Origin: Saccharopolyspora spinosa NRRL 18395
GTDB lineage: Bacteria > Actinomycetota > Actinomycetes > Mycobacteriales > Pseudonocardiaceae
Assembly (NCBI RefSeq): GCF_000194155.1
Contig: NZ_GL877878.1
Coordinates: 2,179,497 to 2,243,496 of the forward strand
Length of the DNA stretch: 64,000 nucleotides
Direction: 5' to 3'
Shown: positions 41,404-50,821 of the stretch, piece by piece
Numbering within the stretch: position 1 is the stretch's first letter
Layout: each line of letters starts with the position of its first letter
Notes under the pieces: generated by a model
What the model was told of the DNA's origin: nothing
Database searches by the model: none
What the model saw: only the letters and a program-made list of their open reading frames with translations
Made by a program: the position numbers and the translations under genes

Positions 41404-42060
41404 ATGGCACGGCTACCACAGCCGCCTGCGCCCGCTTCGCTGCAGGCAATGCTCCGGCGCACCGAAGACGTGATCGCGGTGCCCGCCGGTACTCGCCTCG
41501 TGCGCGTGTTCACCTCCGGGGGCAACCACCCCCAGCAGTGGAACAGCTTCCGCTACGCCGGCCCGTTGCCGCACGCCAGGTTCGACCCGCACCTGCCCAA
41601 CACCCAGGGCGGCCCGACGGTCACCCGGGAGCACGGCGTGCTGTACTTCTCACTGTCGGTGCAGACCTGCATCGCCGAGGTCTACCAGGCAACCTCCACA
41701 GTGGACCGCCGGACGCGCAGCCCGCACTTGGTCCTGTTCCGTCCACGTCGGACGCTCCGGCTGCTGGACCTGACGGGCCTGTGGCCCACCCGCGCCGGTG
41801 CCTCGCAAGCGATCAGCAGCGGCCCCAAGCTGCGCACCCAAGCGTGGGCGCGCGGGATCCGCGCGGCCTACCCGGAGCTCGACGGCCTCTGGTACCGCTC
41901 GTCGATGGACGCGGGCAACCCGTCGCTGTGCCTCTGGGATCCACCGGCGGCAACGGCCCTCCCGGACTCCCCCGACGTCCTTCTCCCGCTGAGCCACCCG
42001 GGCCTGGACGTGCCCCTGGGACGGGTGTGCAAAGAACTCAGCTACACGCTGTTGGATTGA
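41404..42060 (+). CDS. RES-domain toxin (NAD+-degrading)
   Basis: A 218-residue RES-domain protein. RLVRVF near the start carries the conserved Arg. GVLYFSLSVQTCIAEVYQ carries the conserved Tyr/Ser and the catalytic-type Glu. YPELDGLWYRSSMD and NPSLCLWD are the other family blocks. RES toxins remove cellular NAD+ by phosphorolysis, stopping growth until the antitoxin is restored. ATG 41404 gives the best fit to family length. Confidence 0.88.
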   Translation: MARLPQPPAPASLQAMLRRTEDVIAVPAGTRLVRVFTSGGNHPQQWNSFRYAGPLPHARFDPHLPNTQGGPTVTREHGVLYFSLSVQTCIAEVYQATSTVDRRTRSPHLVLFRPRRTLRLLDLTGLWPTRAGASQAISSGPKLRTQAWARGIRAAYPELDGLWYRSSMDAGNPSLCLWDPPAATALPDSPDVLLPLSHPGLDVPLGRVCKELSYTLLD

Positions 42061-42271
42061 TTCCAAGCTCATCGTGCGCGGGGGTGCAGGTGGCGAAACC
42101 TCAGACGCCACCCTGACACCGGGATCCCCGGCTTGCGCACTACCAATGCGCGATAGCTATGGAGCATCCGGCGTCGAACAGCACGGCATCGGCTGCGGAA
42201 ACCACGGAGTGCAAGTCGAGTTCGCAGCTCGGCCCGGCGCTTTTGAACGGTATCCACACCATATGCAACGA

Positions 42272-42308
42272 GAGTGCCCGGAATTCCCGTTCGGAACTCC
42301 CGGCACTC
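42272..42308 (-). terminator. Imperfect hairpin after the TerC gene
   Basis: GAGTGCCCGGAATTCC pairs with GGAACTCCCGGCACTC with two mismatches and a short loop. It begins 11 bases beyond the TerC stop on the minus strand. No U-run is seen. The rest of the 42061-42318 gap shows no gene. Confidence 0.55.
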
Positions 42309-42318
42309 CCATTGCGGA

Positions 42319-43350
42319 TCAGGCGTTCTCGGCCGCTTCCTCTTCCTGGGATTCGGCGTCCTTCTTCGACTTCGCCAGGCTGGCCCAGGTCGTGATGGCC
42401 AGCACCACGACGATCACCGACAGGGACATCCAGTTGGTGATCTCCAGCCACTCCGGCACCAGGTGGTACTCGTGGAACGCGTGCAAGATCAGCTTGATGC
42501 CGATGAACCCGAGGATCACCGCCAGGCCAACCGACAGGTAGACCAGCTTGTCCACCAGGCCGCCGAGCAGGAAGTACAGCTGCCGCAGCCCCATCAGGGC
42601 GAACGCGTTGGCGGCGAAGACCAGGAACGGGTCCTGGGTGATGCCGAAGATCGCCGGGATCGAGTCGACCGCGAACAGCAGGTCGGCGCTGCCGATCGCG
42701 ACGATCACCACGAACATCGGGGTCAGGTAGCGCTTGCCGTTGATCCTCACGCTCGACTTGGCACCGTGGTAGTCGTCGGTCACCGGGAACACCTTGCGGA
42801 CCCAGCGGACCACGGCGTTCTCGTGGTACTCCTCGTCGTCGTTCTTCTTGCGGACCATGCTGACCGCGGTCCAGATCAGGAACGCACCGAAAATGAAGAA
42901 GATCCAGACGAACTGGGCGATCAGCGCGGCGCCGACCGCGATGAAGAGGCCGCGCATCACCAACGCCAGCAGGATGCCGATCAGCAGCACCCGGTGCTGG
43001 TGGATCGACGGGACCGCGAAGCTGGACATGATCACCATGAAGATGAACAGGTTGTCCACGCTCAGCGAGTACTCGGTGATGTAGCCCGTGAAGTATTCGA
43101 TCGCGAAGTGGGCGTCGCCGAAGAACCAGACCCCGAGCCCGAACATGATCGCGCAGGCCACGTAGAAGGTGACCCACTTGGCGGCCTCCGCGGTGGTCAC
43201 CTCGTGCGGCTTGCGGTCCACGATCACGAGGTCGAGCAGCAGCAGGAGGGCAAGGCCACCGAGCGTAGCCGCCCAGATCCACCACGGGACATCCAGTCGG
43301 TCAACCGCGGGTTGGGTCTGCTGGGCGAGCAGCAGCAAGTCGGCACCCAT
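42319..43350 (-). CDS. TerC-family integral membrane (Mn2+ export) protein
   Basis: A 343-residue membrane protein with about nine helices. Typical TerC blocks are EYFTGYITEYSLSVDNLFIF with its acidic SVDN, and IGSADLLFAVDSIPAIFGIT with the second acidic DS pair; the linker between is charged (VRKKNDDEEYHENAVV). Family members export Mn2+ and support secreted metalloproteins. The start is ATG 43350 with GGAGGT upstream. Its leader carries a yybP-ykoY-type manganese riboswitch, which supports the Mn2+ role. Confidence 0.92.
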   Translation of the reverse strand: MGADLLLLAQQTQPAVDRLDVPWWIWAATLGGLALLLLLDLVIVDRKPHEVTTAEAAKWVTFYVACAIMFGLGVWFFGDAHFAIEYFTGYITEYSLSVDNLFIFMVIMSSFAVPSIHQHRVLLIGILLALVMRGLFIAVGAALIAQFVWIFFIFGAFLIWTAVSMVRKKNDDEEYHENAVVRWVRKVFPVTDDYHGAKSSVRINGKRYLTPMFVVIVAIGSADLLFAVDSIPAIFGITQDPFLVFAANAFALMGLRQLYFLLGGLVDKLVYLSVGLAVILGFIGIKLILHAFHEYHLVPEWLEITNWMSLSVIVVVLAITTWASLAKSKKDAESQEEEAAENA

Positions 43351-43384
43351 TTGTCACCTCCGGTTCAGGGCATGCGCCAGGGAC

Positions 43385-43490
43385 CGGAGGTCTCTTCCAC
43401 CGGTCTCAGACCGGTCGACGGCACCGGGCTTGTCCGAGCAAGTTCCGTGATGACGACACCGCCGCGAAGGAATACTCCCCTCCCGTTGCC
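43385..43490 (-). promoter_or_regulatory. yybP-ykoY-type (Mn2+) riboswitch
   Basis: The leader of the TerC gene carries the conserved blocks in the right order: GGGAGGGGAGTA (43484-43473), GTCGTCATCACGG, a GC hairpin CGACCGGTCTGAGACCGGT, then GAGACCTCC (ending near 43386). The A-rich metal-binding loops and paired helix P1 (GGGAGG...CCTCC) fit the class. Mn2+ binding should switch on expression of the exporter. The ribosome site GGAGGT lies about 30 bases further on. Confidence 0.78.
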
Positions 43491-43764
43491 AAGATTGTCA
43501 CTTATGCACGGTCCCGCGCACCACCCCGGGGTCGCACAAGCAACGAACATCACGTGGCGAACCGTACGGTGAGCCTTTCTGGGCGGCAATGGGAACGACC
43601 AGCGGTCACACCGACGGCGGGACCGAGATCATTGCGCCTCACCCGATCATCGTTATGATCACCCCATCCGGCTATCCCGGGACCGCACGCGGGGATGCGG
43701 CACGGCCTCGGCTCCGGGCACAACGACGTGTCCGGTTGCTGTTTGGTCTCTGCTTCATAGCGTC

Positions 43765-46650
43765 TTGTCTTCGCCCGCGTCTGGATCGAAACCGGTGCCT
43801 TCGTCTTCCCCTACTGTCGAATGCGTGTCCGCATCCCCCCGTCGCCGCAAGGGCCTCGTCCCGATCGCCCTGTTTTGCTTAGCCCTCGTGGTGCTCGGAG
43901 CTTTCCTCTGGTCCGGTGACCAAAAACCAGCAGCCGCCCCAGAAGCTCCCCGAGAAGCGCTGGTGGACGTGCTCGACGGCCCCGGCGGCAACGAGCGGGT
44001 GCAGATCGATGTCACACTTTTCGCCCCGGCGGACACCCCGGCGCCCGCGATCTTGCTCGCGCATGGGTTCGGCGGCAGCAAGGACGACACCGCTGCCCAG
44101 GCAAAGGAACTGGTCCGCCGCGGGTTCACGGTGCTGACCTTCTCCTCCCGCGGCTTCGGCCGCAGCACCGGCGAGATCGCGTTGAACGACCCCTCCTACG
44201 AGGTGACCGACGCGCGCCAGCTGCTGGACTGGCTCGCGCGCCAGCCAGAGGTGCTGCGCGACGGCGAGGGCGATCCTCGGGTCGGTGTGACGGGCGGGTC
44301 CTACGGCGGCGCGCTGAGCCTGCTGCTGGCCGGGACCGACCCCCGGGTCGACGCGATCGCACCGCTGATGACCTACAACGACCTCGGCCAAGCGCTGCTG
44401 CCCAACGCCGCCTCGCGGGACCGGATCGGCGGCAGCACCCCGGCCGACGGCGCCACCGCGAATCACGGCGTGTTCAAGCAGGCCTGGGCGGGCATGCTGT
44501 TCTCGGCGGGAAGCTCGCCGCAGCAGCGCTCCGACCCGCGTCCGCAGGCCCCACCGCCATCCGACGGCGGCGCGGGCGGCTTCCGCAGCGAGACCATCAA
44601 CCAGCCCTTGACCTGCGGGAACTTCACGCCGCAGGTGTGCGCGGCCTACACCGAGGTGGCGCAGACCGGGCAGGCCGGGCAGGCGACGCTGGACCTGCTC
44701 GACCGGATCTCCCCCAAGTCCGTCACCGCCAACATCAAAGTGCCGACGCTGTTGGTGCAGGGTGAACGCGACACCCTGTTCGGCCTGGACCAGTCTGATG
44801 CCAACGCCCGGCAGATTTCCGCCGCCGGCGGCAAGGTCAAGACGATCTGGTTCGCCGGCGGCCACGACGGCGCCTCGCCCGATCTGGCGCTGCGAGAACG
44901 CATCGCGGACTGGTTCGCCTTCCACCTCGGCGGGGTTCCACCGGTGCCCGACCCCGGCACCGGCTTCGAGTACGACATCGCCGGGCGGCCGCAGCGCAAC
45001 GGCGAGATCCCGGTGCGCACCGTGTCCGCGCCCGCCTACCCCGGCGTGCAGGCCGAGCGCACACCGCGTTTCGCGCTGCAGCTGCGCGGCCCGGTCACGC
45101 AGGTGGTCAACCCGCCGGGCGGCAGCCCGGCGGCCACCAGCTCGCTGCCCGGCGTCGGCGAGGTGCTGGACGCCGCGGGCAGCTTCGGCCGGTCGCTGGC
45201 CCGCGACCTGCCCGGACAGGTAGCGGTGTTCCGCACCGATCCGCTGGCCAGCCAGCTGCTGATCTCCGGCACGGCGCGGACCCGCCTTTCGGTGGCGTCG
45301 GTGCCGGGCCAGCCCGCGACCGGCGACGCGGTGCTGTTCGCCAAGCTCTACGACGTCGGCCCGGACCGGCAGCGCAGCCTGATCGGCAACGCCGTGTCCC
45401 CGCTGCACGTCGTCGACCTGCCCGCGGACGGCACACCGGTCGAGGTGGACGTGGCCCTGCCGGGCGTGGTGCACCCGCTGGAGACCGGTCACCGGTTGGA
45501 ACTGGCGGTGGCTACCACCGACCAGGCGTACGCGGTGCCGAGGGAACCGGCGGTGCACCGCATCGGCCTGGCCGGCGACAGCTCGGTGTCGGTCCCGTCG
45601 GTGCGCGGCGCGACGACGACCGCCAACACGGTGCCTGTGGCGCCGCTGGTCGGCATCGTCGTCATCATCGCGGCGGCCCTGGTGGCGTGGGCGCTTTCGT
45701 TGATCCGCCGCAAGAGCACCGATGACGTCGACCCGCTGCTGGCCGACACGCCGCTGCTGATCGCCGGGCTTACCAAGTCGTACCCCGACAAGCCCGCGGC
45801 GGTGCAGGACCTGTCGATCCGCGTCGAGCGCGGCCAGATCGTCGGGCTGCTCGGACCCAACGGGGCGGGCAAGACGACCACGCTGCGGATGCTGCTGGGG
45901 CTGCTCACCCCGACTTCCGGGCAGATCCGGATGTTCGGCCACCGGCTGGTCCCCGGGGCTCCGGTGCTGTCCCGGGTGGGTTCGCTGGTGGAGACGGCCG
46001 GTTTCCTGCCGCATCTGTCCGGATTGGACAACCTGCGGTACTACTGGGCGGCGACCGGGCGGCCGATGCTGCAGGCCCGCTTCGACGAGGTGCTGCAGAT
46101 CGCCGGGCTCGGCACGGCCGCCCGACGCCCGACGCGCACCTACAGCCAGGGAATGAAGCAGCGGCTGGCGATCGCGCAGGCGATGCTCGGGCTGCCGGAG
46201 CTGCTGGTGCTCGACGAGCCGACCAACGGGCTGGACCCGCCGCAGATCCACCAGATGCGCGAGATCCTGCGCCGCTACGCGTCCACCGGCCGCACCGTGC
46301 TGGTGTCCAGCCACCTGCTCGCCGAGGTCGAGCAGACCTGCACGCACGTGGTGGTCATGCAGAACGGCCAGCTGGTGACGGCTGGCAGCGTGGCCGACAT
46401 CGTGTCGGTCGACGGCGAGGCGACCTTCCGGGTCGACGAGCCGGAGCAGGCAGCCGAGGCGCTGCGCACCATCGAGGGGCTCGGCCCGGTGGAGACCGAC
46501 GGCGACCTGGTGCACGCCGACCTCGCCGGGCACTCGGCTGCGGTGGCGGTGAACGTGCTGGTCGCCTCCGGGATCGCGGTGCACCAGGTGGGGCCGCGAC
46601 GGCGTTTGGAAGATGCTTTCTTGCAGCTGGTCGGGGAGGATCACCGGTGA
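43765..46650 (+). CDS. Fusion of a CocE/X-Pro-peptidase-like hydrolase and an ABC ATPase
   Basis: At 961 residues this joins two functions. Residues about 30-48 are a membrane anchor (LVPIALFCLALVVLGAF). Residues about 60-400 are an alpha/beta hydrolase with AILLAHGFGGSKDD, nucleophile motif GVTGGSYGGALS and late Asp/His (GERDTLFG, FAGGHDGASP). About 400-620 is the jelly-roll C domain of the S15/CocE family. A second membrane helix (LVGIVVIIAAALVAWALSLI) precedes an ABC ATPase: Walker A GPNGAGKT, signature YSQGMKQR, Walker B LLVLDEP. So the hydrolase is probably outside the membrane and the ATPase inside. The permease gene follows. TTG 43765 or GTG 43825 may start it. Confidence 0.88.
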   Translation: MSSPASGSKPVPSSSPTVECVSASPRRRKGLVPIALFCLALVVLGAFLWSGDQKPAAAPEAPREALVDVLDGPGGNERVQIDVTLFAPADTPAPAILLAHGFGGSKDDTAAQAKELVRRGFTVLTFSSRGFGRSTGEIALNDPSYEVTDARQLLDWLARQPEVLRDGEGDPRVGVTGGSYGGALSLLLAGTDPRVDAIAPLMTYNDLGQALLPNAASRDRIGGSTPADGATANHGVFKQAWAGMLFSAGSSPQQRSDPRPQAPPPSDGGAGGFRSETINQPLTCGNFTPQVCAAYTEVAQTGQAGQATLDLLDRISPKSVTANIKVPTLLVQGERDTLFGLDQSDANARQISAAGGKVKTIWFAGGHDGASPDLALRERIADWFAFHLGGVPPVPDPGTGFEYDIAGRPQRNGEIPVRTVSAPAYPGVQAERTPRFALQLRGPVTQVVNPPGGSPAATSSLPGVGEVLDAAGSFGRSLARDLPGQVAVFRTDPLASQLLISGTARTRLSVASVPGQPATGDAVLFAKLYDVGPDRQRSLIGNAVSPLHVVDLPADGTPVEVDVALPGVVHPLETGHRLELAVATTDQAYAVPREPAVHRIGLAGDSSVSVPSVRGATTTANTVPVAPLVGIVVIIAAALVAWALSLIRRKSTDDVDPLLADTPLLIAGLTKSYPDKPAAVQDLSIRVERGQIVGLLGPNGAGKTTTLRMLLGLLTPTSGQIRMFGHRLVPGAPVLSRVGSLVETAGFLPHLSGLDNLRYYWAATGRPMLQARFDEVLQIAGLGTAARRPTRTYSQGMKQRLAIAQAMLGLPELLVLDEPTNGLDPPQIHQMREILRRYASTGRTVLVSSHLLAEVEQTCTHVVVMQNGQLVTAGSVADIVSVDGEATFRVDEPEQAAEALRTIEGLGPVETDGDLVHADLAGHSAAVAVNVLVASGIAVHQVGPRRRLEDAFLQLVGEDHR

Positions 46651-47576
46651 CCGACGACGCCGAAGGGCCCAAGGCCGGGCAGTTGGACATGGCCGAGACG
46701 GCGATGGTCCGCTCCGGCCGCCGCCACTCGTCCCAGCCCGACGGCAGCGTCGAGGGCTACCGCGCGAAACGGACGCTGCCGGTCCGGTTGGAGCTGGCCC
46801 GCCAGCTGCGGCGGCGCCGCACCCGGCTGGCGCTGGGTTTCCTGGTGGTGCTGCCCTTCTTGCTGCTGCTGGCCTTCGAGATCGGTGACGACGGCAGGCG
46901 CGGCGGCCGGACCCTCGCGGACATGGCCACCGCCAGTGGCCTGAACTTCGTGGTGTTCACGCTGTTCGCGTCGACCGGCTTCCTACTGGTCGTGGTGGTG
47001 GCGCTGTTCTTCGGCGACACGGTGGCCAGCGAAGCGTCCTGGTCGAGCCTGAAGTACTTGCTGGCCGCGCCGGTCCCGCGCACCCGGCTGCTGCGGCAGA
47101 AAGCCGTGGTTTCCGCGCTGCTGTCGGGTTTCGGGCTGATCCTGCTGTCCGCGGTCGCCCTGGGCGTGGGGCTGGTGTGGTTCGGCAGCGGTGACCTGAT
47201 CAGCACCACCGGCGAGGCGGTGCCGTTCCCGGGCGCGGTGGTGAACCTGGCGGTGGCCACCGCGTACCTGGCGGTGCACCTGTCCTGGATCGCCGGGCTC
47301 GCCCTGTTCCTGAGCGTCAGCACGGACGCACCGCTGGGCGCGGTCGGCGGCGCGGTGGTGGTCTCGATCCTGTCGGAGATCCTGGACCAGATCACGGCCC
47401 TCGGGGACCTGCGGGACTACCTGCCGACGCACTACTCGACGGCCTACTCGGACCTGCTGAGCGAGGACGTCGACTGGACCGCGATGGCGCACGGGGCCTT
47501 CTCCGCCGTCGCCTACGCGGCGGTCTTCACCGCCCTCGCGATCTGGCGCTTCCACAAGAAGGACATCACCAGCTGA
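46647..47576 (+). CDS. ABC-2 type permease
   Basis: A 309-residue permease with six membrane helices (for example LALGFLVVLPFLLLLAFEIG, FVVFTLFASTGFLLVVVVAL, LLSGFGLILLSAVALGVGLV). It begins with a 50-residue hydrophilic stretch and ends in the short motif RFHKKDITS. GTG 46647 overlaps the stop of the fusion gene (GTGA), so it is the membrane partner of the fused ATPase. Substrate unknown. Confidence 0.88.
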   Translation: MTDDAEGPKAGQLDMAETAMVRSGRRHSSQPDGSVEGYRAKRTLPVRLELARQLRRRRTRLALGFLVVLPFLLLLAFEIGDDGRRGGRTLADMATASGLNFVVFTLFASTGFLLVVVVALFFGDTVASEASWSSLKYLLAAPVPRTRLLRQKAVVSALLSGFGLILLSAVALGVGLVWFGSGDLISTTGEAVPFPGAVVNLAVATAYLAVHLSWIAGLALFLSVSTDAPLGAVGGAVVVSILSEILDQITALGDLRDYLPTHYSTAYSDLLSEDVDWTAMAHGAFSAVAYAAVFTALAIWRFHKKDITS

Positions 47577-48452
47577 CCGCCGGGCTGGAACCGGCCTCCG
47601 ACCGGCTCCGTCGAACCGCAGCGCGCACGTCACCGCTCAGCTCAGCGGAACGCCTCCGGAACGGCTGAGGACGAGGCGAACGGCCCGGTACCCGGCGGAG
47701 ATCATCAGGAAGTTCCACCGAGCAGCGCTGATCGGACGAGGACGCTACCGAGTGCGAGCGCCTAAGCACCGAGAGTTGGGCGAACCGGAGTCGTCGGGTT
47801 GCCGCTTGTCGACGGGATGTATCTCACTCGGCACCGAACCGGCCCGGAAAGAATCCGGCCCGGATTGGCTTCAATTGGCGCAGACCACACGCCGACCAGC
47901 CGGAATCGACCTCGACTCGCGTGTTGTCAGGAGGCCAAAAGGATCGGATCAATTGCGATTCGGGAAAAGATCATTCCGATTGAGCCGCCCGCGCGCCGGT
48001 TGACCCAGGCGCGACATCAAGTTACACCCGAATGGAGTAACGCAAGATCGTCATCGTCGGGCGGTCGCTCCGCCGAACCCGGCCGGGATGATCTCTTGAA
48101 CGCTCGTCTCCGCCGGTCAGGACATGTCTCGGCGGAGCATCCGAAGCATCGCCGAAACTCGCTCGACCGGGCCGCGTGGTGACCGCGCGAGCCTCCGGCG
48201 GAAGCCGCGACCGAACCTCCCGGGGCGGGACATTCCGCCAGTTCGACAAAGAGTTTCACCACGTCACGGCCGGTAATACGCGGAGCACCAATGGGTCAAA
48301 CCCCCTACCTATTCAGCCGCCATTGATGTCGCTAGGATCACCATCGGTGATTAGTTGATCAATGAGTGAGCTCCAGTAGTCCCAGCGGTGACGCCCCCAA
48401 ACCACAGGCACCCGTGCCCGTCACCAATCATCCCCCCGTACCAAGGACGCTG
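47577..48452. other. Long upstream region of the conservon operon
   Basis: About 875 bases without a credible gene on either strand. Close to the conservon start are two operator-like palindromes: ATCACCATCGGTGAT (48337-48351) and TTGATCAA (48355-48362). A GTG at 48366 lies in frame with the kinase, but nothing resembling a ribosome site precedes it. The first 700 bases contain nothing recognised. Confidence 0.55.
48337..48362. promoter_or_regulatory. Paired palindromes at the conservon promoter
   Basis: ATCACC-ATC-GGTGAT has six-base perfect arms; three bases later lies TTGATCAA. They sit in the probable promoter region of the CvnA-D operon. The position suggests a repressor or activator site; no adjacent DNA-binding protein gene exists, so the regulator acts from elsewhere. 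Confidence 0.45.
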
Positions 48453-50321
48453 ATGTCTGAGTTCCCTTTACCCGCCACGGATTCCGAGCTGTCGCCGGCT
48501 TCGGGGCGCAGCACGGACGACGACCTGCGGAGTCGGTTGTTGCGGCTGGTCATGGTGCACTTGGGTGCCCTGGCCGCGTTGGGGATCGCCGCCGCAGCCA
48601 TACTGACCACGAATCCCGAGCCCGCGCTCCAGTACTCGGTGCTCGGCGGCGGGCTCGCGGGTTGCGTGATCATTCTGGTCACGGCCGTCTTCCGTGCCCG
48701 CGCCACGGCGAACGCGATCGAGGATCACGCCAACGATGCCGTCGCACTCGCCGAACGGCGGCTCGACGAATCCACGAAGCATACGCAGCAGTGGATCACC
48801 GACCTGCGCTCCACCGTCGAGCAGGGCAAGACCGAGTTCCCCCAACTGGTCGAGCAAGTGCGCGCGGGCGAGCATCCCGCGCCGCGGTGGCCGGCCGACG
48901 AACCCGCCGCGGGCAGCCATCCCTTCGAGCAGCTCTCCTACGAGATCCGGCAGGCACAGGCCGCGGCGGAGTTCGCCGTGGCCCGCATGCAGCAGGTTTC
49001 CGGTGCCGGTTTCGATGCAGCCGCCGGCACTGACCCCGGCGTCGCGGTGTTCGCGAACATCGCGCGACGCGTCCAGTCCCTCGCGCACCGGGCGATCCAG
49101 CGGCTCGACGAGCTCGAGCAACAGGTGGAGGACCCGGACCTGCTCAAGGGCCTGTTCGCGGTCGACCACCTCGTGACCGGCATGCGCCGACAGGCGGAAA
49201 GCCTCGCCGTGCTGGGTGGTTCGATGCCGCGACGGCAGTGGAGCCGACCGGTGCCGATGTACACCGTCCTGCGCTCTTCCGTCGCCGAGGTCGAGCACTA
49301 CGCCCGGGTCAAGGTGCTGCCGCCGGTCGACGGCACCCTCCACGGCCACGCCGTCGCCGACGTGATCCACCTGATCGCCGAGCTCGTCGAGAACGCCACC
49401 GCCTTCTCGGAGCCCGACACTCAGGTCACGGTGAGCACCCAGCGGGTCACCGCCGGGCTGGCCATCGATATCCGGGACCGCGGGCTGGGCATCGAGCAGG
49501 GCGAGCGGGCCACGTTGAACGCCCTGCTCGCCGATCCCAGCGCGGTCGACCGCGACGAGCGGCTCAAGGACGGGCGAATCGGCCTGTACGTGGTCGCCCA
49601 GCTCTCGGAGCGGCACCACGTCGCCGTCGAGCTCGAGAACAACATGTACGGCGGCACTGACGCCCACGTCGTGATCCCCAGCAGCCTGCTGGGCGATGAA
49701 GAAGAGGAACCGGAGCAGCCTCCCGCTGCGGCGGAGTCCGCTCCGAGCACTGCCGCACCGACCTTGGCCACCACCCCGAAGCGGCAGCCGAAGCCGAAGC
49801 TGGAGCTGGAGACGGAACTGCAGGCGGAGCCCCTACTGGAACCGACGCCGAGCCGTGCCGCCGTTCCAGCACTGTCCGGGGCGGACACGCAGACCTTCGC
49901 GACCTTCAACTCTTTCGAGACGTTCGACCGGGATCGCCCTAGCGGGCGGCGCGGGGTGCACCGGGCCCCTCGCACGGAGCAGCACAGCCTGCTCGGCCAC
50001 CTCGACGTGGACCCGCCCGCCGCGTCGAACGGTGCCTCGAACGGTGCCTTGAACGGTGCGCCGTACGGACGGCACACGGGAGTCGTGCCCGAGACCGCTG
50101 CGACCAGGGAAGCGCCCGCTCAGAACACGGCCAATAGTGAGCGTCCCCCGCTGCCCAGGCGCGACCGCTCCAAGACGTACGTGGTGCCCCAGCTCGCCGG
50201 CGGGCCCAAGAACTCCGACGGACCGCGTGGCGGCCCGAATCCTGGGCTGTGGGCGGCTTACCGGAAAGGCATCCAGGGCGGCACCAGTGACGGCGACGAT
50301 CCGGGCGACCACAGCGCTTGA
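48453..50321 (+). CDS. cvnA: Conservon sensor histidine-kinase-like protein CvnA
   Basis: A 622-residue membrane protein from ATG 48453 (AAGGACG upstream); a GTG at 48366 would add 29 low-complexity residues. Two N-terminal membrane helices (MVHLGALAALGIAAAAIL, VLGGGLAGCVIILVTAVF) precede a coiled coil, a dimerisation-like region (GVAVFANIARRVQSLAHRAI) and an HATPase domain (VIHLIAELVENATAFSEPDT, IDIRDRGLGI, GRIGLYVVAQL). The N-box and G-boxes are present. The tail is disordered. CvnA proteins are the sensor of a membrane GTPase complex in actinomycetes. Next genes are CvnB, C and D. Confidence 0.9.
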   Translation: MSEFPLPATDSELSPASGRSTDDDLRSRLLRLVMVHLGALAALGIAAAAILTTNPEPALQYSVLGGGLAGCVIILVTAVFRARATANAIEDHANDAVALAERRLDESTKHTQQWITDLRSTVEQGKTEFPQLVEQVRAGEHPAPRWPADEPAAGSHPFEQLSYEIRQAQAAAEFAVARMQQVSGAGFDAAAGTDPGVAVFANIARRVQSLAHRAIQRLDELEQQVEDPDLLKGLFAVDHLVTGMRRQAESLAVLGGSMPRRQWSRPVPMYTVLRSSVAEVEHYARVKVLPPVDGTLHGHAVADVIHLIAELVENATAFSEPDTQVTVSTQRVTAGLAIDIRDRGLGIEQGERATLNALLADPSAVDRDERLKDGRIGLYVVAQLSERHHVAVELENNMYGGTDAHVVIPSSLLGDEEEEPEQPPAAAESAPSTAAPTLATTPKRQPKPKLELETELQAEPLLEPTPSRAAVPALSGADTQTFATFNSFETFDRDRPSGRRGVHRAPRTEQHSLLGHLDVDPPAASNGASNGALNGAPYGRHTGVVPETAATREAPAQNTANSERPPLPRRDRSKTYVVPQLAGGPKNSDGPRGGPNPGLWAAYRKGIQGGTSDGDDPGDHSA

Positions 50322-50380
50322 CCCGCAGGGGTGCACCGCCACCCCTTCGCACCGCATTGATCTCAAGGAGACCTTTACTC

Positions 50381-50821
50381 ATGGCCAATGACCTGCCCGC
50401 TGGCCAGACATCGGACCTCGGTTGGTTGCTCGCCAACCTGCTCCGGCGGGTTCCGCACACCCGTTGTGCCCTGCTGGCGTCCACGGACGGGCTCAAGCGG
50501 TACTACCACGGCCTGGAAGCCGACGAGGCGGACGCGCTCGCCGCGTGGGCCGCCGCGCAGTCCTCCCTCGCCCGCAACGGCGGAATGCGCTTCGGCGCGG
50601 GTGACGGGGTGCGCCAGGTCGTGGTGGAGTTCGACGACGTCGTGTTCTTCGTCTCGGCCGCTGGTCCCGGCGCGGTTCTCGTCGTCCTCGCTTACCAGGA
50701 CGCCGACGCCAGCGTGCTCGGTTACGAGATCGCGCAGCTAGTCAAGAAGGTCCCGTCCCACCTCGCCACACCCATGCGGCAGCCCACCGCCGCGTCACGC
50801 GCAGGCGAGATGGGTGGGTGA
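50381..50821 (+). CDS. cvnB: Conservon roadblock/LC7 protein CvnB
   Basis: A 146-residue roadblock/LC7-domain protein: LGWLLANLLRRVPHTRCALL and a pattern of beta strands (DVVFFVSAAGPGAVLVVLAY), ending in an LVKKVPSHL helix. Roadblock proteins bind or modulate GTPases such as CvnD in this operon. ATG 50381 has AAGGAG ten bases upstream. The stop overlaps the cvnC start by four bases. Confidence 0.9.
   Translation: MANDLPAGQTSDLGWLLANLLRRVPHTRCALLASTDGLKRYYHGLEADEADALAAWAAAQSSLARNGGMRFGAGDGVRQVVVEFDDVVFFVSAAGPGAVLVVLAYQDADASVLGYEIAQLVKKVPSHLATPMRQPTAASRAGEMGG

Noticed and set aside
43879..46644. 921-codon minus-strand frame
   Set aside because: Antisense shadow of the hydrolase-ABC fusion; composition is Arg/His/Gln-rich with no domain.
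47577..48365. Small genes in the region before the conservon
   Set aside because: Frames of 60-127 codons overlap one another on both strands, lack ribosome sites and show no domain.
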